This document shows, in pieces, positions 1-5,240 of a stretch of DNA of 7,659 nucleotides. Within the stretch, counting starts at the first letter, position 1. The number at the start of each line of letters is the position of its first letter. The notes beneath the pieces were generated by a model. The model was not told where the DNA came from. It saw only the letters and a list, made by a program, of their open reading frames with translations, and did no database searches. The position numbers were made by a program, and so were the translations under genes. Source of the stretch: Candidatus Gastranaerophilales bacterium (lineage in GTDB: Bacteria > Cyanobacteriota > Vampirovibrionia > Gastranaerophilales > Gastranaerophilaceae); the NCBI GenBank assembly GCA_947630355.1, contig CANRHJ010000091.1, positions 1 through 7,659 on the forward strand. Direction: 5' to 3'.

Positions 1-1
1 G

Positions 2-382
2 GGTTCAGGCATATTGGCGATATGTGCAAAAAAGCTCGGAGCCATTGAGGTTATGGCTGTAGATACTGATGAAACTGCGGTTGAAACCGCTAAAAAAAAT
101 GCGAAAATAAATAATGAGGAAATCATATTTGAAACGGCATCAACGGAAAAATTAGGAGATAGTGAATATGATTTTGTATTTGCGAATATACTTCATAATG
201 TCCTTGCTCAAATAATGGAAGATTTAAAGCGTATAATGAAGCCTAAAGGGATAATAGTTTTAAGCGGGATATTGGAAGGTAAAGAAGATATAGTAAAAGA
301 AGCAATACAAAGAACAAAGATGGCAATAAAAGAAGAAATGAAGCAAAACGAGTGGATTGCAATAATAGCACAGAAGGAGTAA
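2..382 (+). CDS. prmA: Ribosomal protein L11 methyltransferase PrmA, C-terminal part (5' end outside window)
   Basis: This is the 3' portion of a class I SAM-dependent methyltransferase, open from the first bases of the window to a TAA at 380-382. About 126 residues of a protein usually near 300 aa are present. The fragment opens inside motif I (GSGILAI), which binds SAM. The acidic end of strand 2 follows (AVDTDETAVETAKKNA), where Asp normally contacts the SAM ribose. Next comes FVFANIL, which matches the PrmA signature VANIL near the active site, and then LSGILEGKED, also typical of PrmA C-termini. The family trimethylates ribosomal protein L11 in the cytoplasm. kdsB begins three bases after the stop, and its ribosome-binding site lies inside the last prmA codons, so the two are probably co-transcribed. 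Another small-molecule methyltransferase is less likely given ANIL plus LSGIL. The N-terminal L11-recognition domain cannot be checked here. Confidence 0.86.
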   Translation, partial: GSGILAICAKKLGAIEVMAVDTDETAVETAKKNAKINNEEIIFETASTEKLGDSEYDFVFANILHNVLAQIMEDLKRIMKPKGIIVLSGILEGKEDIVKEAIQRTKMAIKEEMKQNEWIAIIAQKE

Positions 383-385
383 GAG

Positions 386-1117
386 ATGGGGATAACAGCA
401 ATTATCATACCGGCAAGATATAATTCAAAGAGACTGAAGGGCAAGCCGTTAATAAAAGTATGTGATAAGCCGATAATACAATGGGTGTGGGAGAAAGCAA
501 AAGCGGTAAAATCTGCTGACAGAGTTATAATTGCAACGGACAACCAAGAAATTTATGATTGCGCAAAATCCTTTGGTGCGGAAGCGGAAATGACTTCCGA
601 AAATCACAAATGCGGCAGCGACAGAATTACGGAAGTTGCTAATAAATACCCTGAAATCGAATATATAATTAATCTTCAGGGGGATGAACCCATGATAAAG
701 AAGGAATGTATAGAAGAAGTTATAAAACAGATACAAAAAGACAAATCGGCAGATATAGCAACTTTAATAACCGAAATAGGTGCAAATGAAGATTTGGATG
801 ATCCTAACATGGTAAAATGTATAACCGACAAAGACGGATATGCATTATATTTTTCACGTTCAAAAATCCCCTATGAAAGAAACATAGGAATAAGTAAATT
901 TTATAAACACATAGGAATATACGGTTATAAAAGAGAGTCATTAATAAAGATGACACAATTGGAGCAGCCCGATATAGAGCGTGCCGAGAGCCTTGAACAA
1001 CTAAGGGCGTTATATAACGGAATGAAGATAAAAACCTCTGTTGTTAAATACAATTCTATAGGAATAGATACGATAGAAGACTTAAATGCATTCAGGAAAT
1101 TAGCGGAAAATAAATAA
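386..1117 (+). CDS. kdsB: 3-deoxy-manno-octulosonate cytidylyltransferase (CMP-Kdo synthetase)
   Basis: KdsB activates Kdo with CTP to give CMP-Kdo, the donor for the inner core of lipopolysaccharide; it is a cytoplasmic enzyme. At 243 aa it has the normal family length. The nucleotide-binding N-terminus IPARYNSKRLKGKPL (residues 8-22) is intact. It is followed by VIIATDNQEI (48-57), MTSENHKCGSDRI (69-81) and INLQGDEPMI (95-104), whose Asp100 is an expected Mg2+ ligand. SRSKIPYER (157-165), KHIGIYGY (174-181) and GIDTIEDL (226-233, Asp228 the second metal ligand) are also present. The start is fixed by AGAAGGAG at 372-379, six bases before the ATG. The gene sits between prmA and two metal transporters that follow without a gap. 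Its presence is the best evidence in the window for an LPS-type outer membrane. The related KpsU and acylneuraminate cytidylyltransferases share the fold, but the motifs favour KdsB. Confidence 0.96.
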   Translation: MGITAIIIPARYNSKRLKGKPLIKVCDKPIIQWVWEKAKAVKSADRVIIATDNQEIYDCAKSFGAEAEMTSENHKCGSDRITEVANKYPEIEYIINLQGDEPMIKKECIEEVIKQIQKDKSADIATLITEIGANEDLDDPNMVKCITDKDGYALYFSRSKIPYERNIGISKFYKHIGIYGYKRESLIKMTQLEQPDIERAESLEQLRALYNGMKIKTSVVKYNSIGIDTIEDLNAFRKLAENK

Positions 1118-1777
1118 ATGGAAGAAGAAAAGCAAAAAGAAAACAGGATGCTGATAGTAATATTATTTACGATAATTGCTATGGCAGGAGAAATAGCATT
1201 CGGATATATAACAAAATCCATGTCTCTGCTTGCAGAGGGTTATCATATGAGCGTTCATGTTTTGACACTCGGAATTACTTATGCGGCATACGTAATAGCC
1301 AGAAAATACAGTAATTCCCCTTTATTTACAAACGGGACTCATAAAATCGGAGTATTGGCGGGGTATACAAGTGCTTTATTTCTGGGTATAACTGCGATGG
1401 GGATTATGTATGAGTCTGCCGAAAGATTTTTTAAACCTGAAAATATACAATTTAATCAAGCGATATATGCGGCAATATTTGCGCTTATTATTAATTATAT
1501 TTGTATTTCCGTAATGGAAGGCAAATTAAATTTGCATCATCACTCAAGTAATATGAATAGTTCAAAAGATTATAATTATAAAGCAGCCTATTACCATATT
1601 TTATCTGATGTATTAATATCAATACTAACAATAATAGCATTAGTGCTGGGTAAATATTTTAATTGTATACACCTTGATGCATTAACCGGTATACTCGGAG
1701 CAATTCTTATATTGGTATGGGCGGTAAAATTATTAAAAAATACCGTTAGAATTTTAATTGATATAAAACAGGAATAA
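1118..1777 (+). CDS. Cation diffusion facilitator transporter, DmeF-like, lacking the C-terminal domain (paralogue 1)
   Basis: This is a 219-aa inner-membrane protein with six apparent hydrophobic segments, near residues 11-31, 36-60, 78-98, 113-134, 153-176 and 184-204. It has the CDF pattern. TM2 carries SMSLLAEGYHMSVH (His43, His47) and TM5 carries AAYYHILSD (His160, Asp164). These four positions correspond to the transport site in CDF proteins, which exchange Zn, Co, Ni, Fe or Mn for protons. The GYHMSVH and NGTHKIG stretches resemble DmeF-type Co/Ni exporters as I remember them. Three histidines (140-142) lie in the loop between TM4 and TM5. The protein stops just after TM6 (KNTVRILID), so the cytoplasmic ferredoxin-like domain of about 80 aa found in most CDFs is absent, with no remnant after the stop. 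The ATG follows the kdsB TAA directly, with only a weak GGA upstream, suggesting translational coupling. The substrate is not determined. Confidence 0.86.
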   Translation: MEEEKQKENRMLIVILFTIIAMAGEIAFGYITKSMSLLAEGYHMSVHVLTLGITYAAYVIARKYSNSPLFTNGTHKIGVLAGYTSALFLGITAMGIMYESAERFFKPENIQFNQAIYAAIFALIINYICISVMEGKLNLHHHSSNMNSSKDYNYKAAYYHILSDVLISILTIIALVLGKYFNCIHLDALTGILGAILILVWAVKLLKNTVRILIDIKQE

Positions 1778-1790
1778 AAGAGAACAAATA

Positions 1791-2486
1791 ATGCCGCAAA
1801 ATCGTAATATAACGTCAAAAAATGAAACAAAGACATTAATAGTAATAATATTTACGCTGATAACGATGGCAGCGGAGATAATTTGCGGATATTTGTCAAA
1901 TTCTATGGCATTATTGGCAGACGGCTATCATATGGGTACTCACGCACTTGCTTTGGGTTTGACGTATGCGGCATATATATTAACCCGAAAATATAGCAAT
2001 TCCGACTTATTTAAAAACGGAACAGATAAAATAGGAAAGCTGGCAGCATATACGAGTTCTGTTTTTCTTGCATTAACGGGGTTTTGGATTATATATGAAG
2101 CCATAATGCGTTATTTCCACCCGCTTGGAATAAAATTTAAAGAGGCTATAACGGTTGCGGTAATAGGTTTAATAATAAATGCCGTTTGTATATTTATAAT
2201 GGAGTATAAGGATTGCCGAGATGAAGGTCATACGCACCATCACTGTCAGAATTGCGAGCACGCAAAGGAAAACAGCTGCAGGGATTATAATTTTAAAGCC
2301 GCATATTATCACATTTTAGCTGATGTTTTGACCTCTGTATTGGCTATTTTGGCATTAATTGCCGGGAAATATTTAAATTTAATTTGTCTTGATTCTTTAA
2401 TAGGCATACTTGGCGGAATATTAATATTACGCTGGTCTGTAAGTTTAATTAAAAATACGGTAAAGATACTTATAGATATGAAATAA
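1791..2486 (+). CDS. Cation diffusion facilitator transporter, DmeF-like, lacking the C-terminal domain (paralogue 2)
   Basis: This second CDF protein (231 aa) is a tandem duplicate of the preceding gene. By eye it is roughly 55-60% identical over TM1-TM4, with long shared runs such as RKYSNS and KAAYYHIL. TM2 reads SMALLADGYHMGTH (Asp44, His47, His51) and TM5 reads AAYYHILADVLTS (His174, Asp178). The TM4-TM5 loop is longer and richer in metal ligands than in paralogue 1: Cys142, His147, His149-151, Cys152, Cys155, His157 and Cys163. It also ends just after TM6 (KNTVKILIDMK) without the usual cytoplasmic domain. The start has a purine-rich but poor Shine-Dalgarno (AAAGAGAA at 1777-1784), 13 bases after the upstream stop, so it is probably translated from the same mRNA. 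Co, Ni or Zn efflux is likely. The C-terminus lies one base from the end of a convergent gene. Confidence 0.87.
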   Translation: MPQNRNITSKNETKTLIVIIFTLITMAAEIICGYLSNSMALLADGYHMGTHALALGLTYAAYILTRKYSNSDLFKNGTDKIGKLAAYTSSVFLALTGFWIIYEAIMRYFHPLGIKFKEAITVAVIGLIINAVCIFIMEYKDCRDEGHTHHHCQNCEHAKENSCRDYNFKAAYYHILADVLTSVLAILALIAGKYLNLICLDSLIGILGGILILRWSVSLIKNTVKILIDMK

Positions 2487-2487
2487 A

Positions 2488-2745
2488 TTACATATAAGCT
2501 TCTTCTTGAAGAGCGACGGCGCATATTTGGGCTGATTGGATACAAACTTTTTTTACCGGTCCCAAAGTATTTTTTTCAATTATTTTAGAAGTTTGAGAAT
2601 TTAATTTTAGTATTTGAGATAGTTCTTCATACAGAGCTTGAGGGTTATCGACATAAAGCACAAGCGGAGCTGTAGTCCCTTTTAAAAATACCAGAACCGA
2701 CATTCTTTTTTTTAATGTATTACCCTGTGTAAAAGATTGAGTCAT
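2488..2745 (-). CDS. Small protein of unknown function (85 aa)
   Basis: I do not recognise this protein. It is supported as a gene by a Shine-Dalgarno (AAGGA, six bases before the ATG on the minus strand, near 2752-2756), by a consensus-like promoter at 2773-2801, and by the snug fit between its neighbours. The sequence suggests a small folded cytoplasmic domain. A short polar N-terminus is followed by two strand-like stretches (MSVLVFLKG and APLVLYVDN), then an amphipathic helix (PQALYEELSQILKL), a polar turn rich in S/T/N/K, and a last hydrophobic strand-like section (VKKVCIQSAQICAVAL) with two cysteines. There is no signal peptide and no membrane segment. An internal Met at residue 15 has no ribosome-binding site (A-rich upstream), so the longer start is preferred. 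Its stop is one base from the stop of the convergent CDF gene. Confidence 0.66.
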   Translation of the reverse strand: MTQSFTQGNTLKKRMSVLVFLKGTTAPLVLYVDNPQALYEELSQILKLNSQTSKIIEKNTLGPVKKVCIQSAQICAVALQEEAYM

Positions 2746-2772
2746 AACGAGTCCTTATAAATATCTAAATAA

Positions 2773-2801
2773 ATATTAATAAAATAAGGACAAAAGGTCA
2801 A
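2773..2801 (-). promoter_or_regulatory. Sigma70-type promoter for the 85-aa gene
   Basis: Read on the minus strand, TTGACC (2796-2801) and TAATAT (2773-2778) are separated by exactly 17 bases. Both boxes match the consensus at five of six positions. Transcription would start near 2766, giving a leader of about 21 bases that contains the AAGGA ribosome-binding site. The promoter lies wholly between the two small minus-strand genes, so the 85-aa gene can be expressed without its upstream neighbour. Confidence 0.7.
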
Positions 2802-2810
2802 CAATAAAAA

Positions 2811-3038
2811 TTACACATTTAAGGAGTGTTCAAGTTTTTCATATTTTTCTTTAAGGTTATTAACTATATTTTTAAGAATAACGGTTAAATTGGCTGTATC
2901 CGTATGAGAAATATTCAATTCATCATTAAGAGCGGTATCTAAAAATTTAACCAGCGTTTCAATTAAAGACAAATCTATACCGGCAGAACAGATGTTTTCT
3001 TTTAAATTTTCTTCATTCCAAACAGTTTTCTTTTCCAT
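2811..3038 (-). CDS. Small helical protein of unknown function (75 aa)
   Basis: I do not recognise this protein. It has a good Shine-Dalgarno (AAAGGA, near 3047-3052, eight to nine bases before the ATG) and a promoter at 3073-3101. The composition is charged and rich in Asn, Leu, Glu and Lys. It looks mostly alpha-helical: residues about 8-16, a central amphipathic stretch (DLSLIETLVKFLDTAL, 22-37) and a longer C-terminal helix (LTVILKNIVNNLKEKYEKLEHSL, 51-73, with a coiled-coil-like hydrophobic spacing). One Cys is at residue 17. There is no signal peptide and no transmembrane segment. Such a protein could be a small adaptor, a chaperone or a regulator of a partner, but nothing in the sequence singles one out. 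Its codon use (GTT, ATT, CTT) resembles anmK, the other minus-strand gene, which supports its being a resident coding sequence. Confidence 0.64.
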   Translation of the reverse strand: MEKKTVWNEENLKENICSAGIDLSLIETLVKFLDTALNDELNISHTDTANLTVILKNIVNNLKEKYEKLEHSLNV

Positions 3039-3072
3039 ATTATCAATTCCTTTACAAAATAACTTTATGTAA

Positions 3073-3101
3073 ATACTAACATATTTTCGTTTTTATAGCA
3101 A
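3073..3101 (-). promoter_or_regulatory. Sigma70-type promoter for the 75-aa gene
   Basis: On the minus strand, TTGCTA (3096-3101) is followed after exactly 17 bases by TAGTAT (3073-3078). The -35 box matches the consensus at four of six positions and the -10 box at five of six. The predicted start is near 3066, about 28 bases before the ATG, leaving room for the AAAGGA site. It faces away from dapB. Confidence 0.6.
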
Positions 3102-3126
3102 GGAAAATATAAATATTTATTAAAAA

Positions 3127-3156
3127 TTAAAAAAAAACTAAAATACAAGTTATGAT
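3127..3156 (+). promoter_or_regulatory. Possible promoter for dapB
   Basis: TATGAT (3151-3156) is the best -10 candidate upstream of dapB, with TTAAAA (3127-3132) as a weak -35 box at 18-base spacing. An A-tract overlaps the spacer. The predicted start near 3163 leaves a leader of about 60 bases, longer than for the other promoters in the window. The leader includes GTCTG (3179-3183) and CAGAC (3194-3198), an imperfectly supported hairpin or operator. No lysine riboswitch is possible in so short a leader. The region is very AT-rich, so chance matches are likely. Confidence 0.35.
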
Positions 3157-3223
3157 TAAAAAAGCTGATTTTGATTAAGTCTGAATAAAGCAGCAGACAA
3201 GATTAAATAAAAGGAGAAAAGAT

Positions 3224-4018
3224 ATGATAAAGGTTGGAGTAATAGGTGCACTCGGTAAAATGGGTAAAGAAGTCATAAAACGTTTATACGAAGAGGAAGG
3301 AATGCAGCTTGTACTGGCGGCAGATATAATAAGTGAAGGAATTGATATCGGTTTGGAGGTTATCGGGAGGGAAACCGGAGTAAAAACGGAAATGCTAACC
3401 TCTGAAGTGTTAAAAGCCAAAAATCCCGATGTTGTAATAGATTTTACGCAGCCGCAGGGGATATTCAATCACGTTAAAATGTACATAGAAGCGGGTGTAA
3501 AATCGGTAATAGGAACAACGGGTTTAAAGGAAGAAGAAATAAATAAATTAAAAGAAATATCAAATGAGAAAAACACCGGATGTTTTATTGCACCAAACTT
3601 TTCAACTGGTGCCGTATTATTAATGATGTTTGCGAAACAAGCGGCTAAATATTTTAAGAATGCTGAAATAATTGAATTACACCATAATCAGAAAAAAGAT
3701 GCACCATCAGGAACCGCAATAAAGACAGCACAATTAATGGCGGAAAATAATGATAATTTTACACAAGGCAACTGTGAAGAACAAGAAACAATAAAAGGTT
3801 CAAGAGGAGGCATATCTGCAGGTAATATACACATACATTCCGTCAGAATGCCAGGTTATATAGCTTCACAAGAAGTAATATTCGGCGCATCAGGTCAAAT
3901 TTTTAAAATACGGCATGATTCTATGGACAGAAAATGTTATATGGACGGAATAATGCTTGCGGTAAATCACGTGTATAAAAATAATGATTTTGTATACGGA
4001 CTTGATAACATACTGTAA
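3224..4018 (+). CDS. dapB: 4-hydroxy-tetrahydrodipicolinate reductase
   Basis: DapB uses NAD(P)H to reduce the product of DapA to tetrahydrodipicolinate, on the cytoplasmic route to meso-diaminopimelate (peptidoglycan) and lysine. At 264 aa it has the family length. The N-terminal Rossmann domain shows GVIGALGKMG (5-14). VIDFTQPQG (71-79) and VIGTTGL (95-101) follow, then the hinge IAPNFSTGA (122-130). The substrate-binding signature ELHHNQKKDAPSGTA (151-165) provides the paired His153/His154 and Lys157, equivalent to the catalytic His/Lys of the E. coli enzyme. SRGG (193-196), HSVRMPG (205-211) and IRHDSMDR (229-236) complete the C-terminal domain. The start is marked by AAGGAG at 3211-3216, seven bases before the ATG. 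It appears monocistronic: a minus-strand gene lies divergently upstream, and anmK ends directly against its stop. No terminator hairpin fits in that junction. Confidence 0.97.
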   Translation: MIKVGVIGALGKMGKEVIKRLYEEEGMQLVLAADIISEGIDIGLEVIGRETGVKTEMLTSEVLKAKNPDVVIDFTQPQGIFNHVKMYIEAGVKSVIGTTGLKEEEINKLKEISNEKNTGCFIAPNFSTGAVLLMMFAKQAAKYFKNAEIIELHHNQKKDAPSGTAIKTAQLMAENNDNFTQGNCEEQETIKGSRGGISAGNIHIHSVRMPGYIASQEVIFGASGQIFKIRHDSMDRKCYMDGIMLAVNHVYKNNDFVYGLDNIL

Positions 4019-5149
4019 TTAAAAAGAGATTTTTCCCATAACGACCGGAGAGTCGGCACCCGTGCAGCCGGGAATATTGTTTGTTTGCTTATTTAATGTA
4101 AAATACCCCAAATATGCGAATGCAATACATTCTTTTAATTTATTCGGTATATTAAAGTCTTCGTGTGTTTTAATTGGAACGTCCGGCAGGAATTGTTTTA
4201 AGAAGTATATAATGGCGTTATTATAAGCACCGCCGCCACCCAATACTATTTCATCAATTTTTGTTTTAGGGAAAATAAAGTTTTTATATGAATCTGAAAT
4301 AACTGCTGAGGTTAACGCCGTTATGGTTGTAATAACGTCATATTTATTTTTAGGAGCGAATTTAAATATATTTTCGGCATAAATATTATTAAACAGTTCA
4401 CGTCCCGTAGTTTTAGGCGGTTCCAATTTATAGTAGGGCTCATCCAAAAGGAATTTAAGCCAATTTTCATCAACATTTCCTTTCAGAGCGATATTACCGT
4501 TTTTATCAAAAGGAAGGTTAAAAAGTTTATTAACGAAGTAATCAATAAGCATATTACCCGGTCCGTTGTCAAAAGCAAATATATCAACGGCATCTGATAG
4601 GACAGTAACATTAGAAATACCGCCGATATTCTGAATGAGTCTGTTTTTATCTTTGCCGAACAAAATTTTATCGGCAAAAGGAACAAGCGGTGCCCCCATT
4701 CCGCCTGCGGCAATATCTTTTGTTCTGAAATCTCCTGTGGTCATTATGCCTGTTTTATGTGCAATAACCGATATATCACCGATTTGCAGTGTCGAAGCTG
4801 TTGTAATATCGCTTATAGTTTGTTTTTTCGGAATATGACAGACGGTTTGTCCGTGAGAGGAAATAAAGTCAATATCCTTTTTGTCCGTTTTTGATTTTTC
4901 GATAAGTAAATTAACACATTTTGCAAACAATTCACCAATAACAAAATTTAAAAAGCAAACATCACTAACAGAGCCCGAATCGTTTGCCAGATTTAAAATT
5001 TTTTTCCTGATATCTTCGGGATATTCTAAGGAATAGCTGTCAACTATTTCAAATTTTAAATCATCAAAAATTTTAATTAAACACCCGTCAACGGAATCAA
5101 CCGACGTACCGGACATTAAAGAAACAACAGTTTTATAATTTTTAGCCAT
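4019..5149 (-). CDS. anmK: Anhydro-N-acetylmuramic acid kinase
   Basis: AnmK cleaves the 1,6-anhydro ring of anhydro-MurNAc and phosphorylates it with ATP to MurNAc-6-phosphate, recycling peptidoglycan turnover products in the cytoplasm. The 376-aa length is normal. The phosphate-binding start LMSGTSVDSVDG (11-22) is followed by SSHGQTVCHIP (97-107), TLQIGD (120-125), GDFRTKDIAAGGMGAPLVP (139-157), QNIGGISN (173-180) and FDNGPGNMLID (193-203). Asp194 is probably the catalytic base by comparison with Asp182 of E. coli. EIVLGGGGAYN and the C-terminal GADSPVVMGKI complete the ASKHA-type kinase pattern. Two family positions differ: Ser19 replaces the usual Gly in SxDGxD, and Asn195 replaces Thr in FDTGPGN. 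Neither must inactivate it. The start is certain, because an in-frame TAG lies at 5165-5167 and MSGTS is close behind. There is no Shine-Dalgarno; the -10 box sits right before the ATG. Confidence 0.95.
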   Translation of the reverse strand: MAKNYKTVVSLMSGTSVDSVDGCLIKIFDDLKFEIVDSYSLEYPEDIRKKILNLANDSGSVSDVCFLNFVIGELFAKCVNLLIEKSKTDKKDIDFISSHGQTVCHIPKKQTISDITTASTLQIGDISVIAHKTGIMTTGDFRTKDIAAGGMGAPLVPFADKILFGKDKNRLIQNIGGISNVTVLSDAVDIFAFDNGPGNMLIDYFVNKLFNLPFDKNGNIALKGNVDENWLKFLLDEPYYKLEPPKTTGRELFNNIYAENIFKFAPKNKYDVITTITALTSAVISDSYKNFIFPKTKIDEIVLGGGGAYNNAIIYFLKQFLPDVPIKTHEDFNIPNKLKECIAFAYLGYFTLNKQTNNIPGCTGADSPVVMGKISF

Positions 5150-5155
5150 AAAGAA

Positions 5156-5184
5156 ATTATAACGCTAAAAGCAGAATTAGTTAA
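5156..5184 (-). promoter_or_regulatory. anmK promoter, predicted to give a leaderless mRNA
   Basis: On the minus strand a perfect TATAAT (5156-5161) lies 17 bases after TTAACT (5179-5184, four of six consensus matches). Only six bases separate the -10 box from the anmK ATG, so the expected transcription start is the A of the start codon at 5149. This agrees with the absence of any ribosome-binding site before anmK. Confidence 0.62.
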
Positions 5185-5188
5185 CAAT

Positions 5189-5217
5189 TTCAAAAAAATA
5201 AGGATTTATAGTATAAT
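5189..5217 (+). promoter_or_regulatory. manC-dxr promoter
   Basis: TTCAAA (5189-5194, four of six matches) and a perfect TATAAT (5212-5217) are 17 bases apart. Transcription would start near 5224, giving a leader of about 17 bases. That is just enough for the GGGGGA ribosome-binding site at 5230-5235, five bases before the manC ATG. Its -35 box is only four bases from the anmK -35 box on the other strand. Confidence 0.62.
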
Positions 5218-5240
5218 AAAAGAACTGACGGGGGAAATAT

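Noticed and set aside
208..543. Minus-strand open frame of 111 codons across prmA and kdsB
   Set aside because: It is antisense to two clearly recognised genes, has no ribosome-binding site of note, and its composition is that of a reversed AT-rich gene.
925..1221. Minus-strand open frame overlapping the kdsB end and CDF1 start
   Set aside because: It is a hydrophobic shadow frame opposite conserved kdsB and CDF coding sequence, with no independent support.
2499..2515. Possible terminator hairpin (GCTTCTTC / GAAGAGC) at the CDF2/85-aa gene junction
   Set aside because: The stem is short and bulged, the loop is tiny, no T-run follows, and the bases are fully used as codons of the 85-aa gene.
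2488..3038. Toxin-antitoxin module formed by the two small genes
   Set aside because: The genes are separated by 65 bases with a separate promoter for each, and neither shows a DNA-binding antitoxin motif or a recognisable toxin fold.
3163..3223. Lysine riboswitch upstream of dapB
   Set aside because: The available leader is about 60 bases and AT-rich; the lysine riboswitch is much longer with a five-helix junction.
4044..4057. CGAC / GTCG hairpin just inside the 3' end of anmK as a dapB terminator
   Set aside because: Only four pairs with no T-run after it, and it encodes the conserved AnmK C-terminus (ADSPVV).
4635..4838. Plus-strand open frame inside anmK
   Set aside because: It lies opposite the most conserved part of AnmK (DFRTKDIAAGG region), so it is a shadow.
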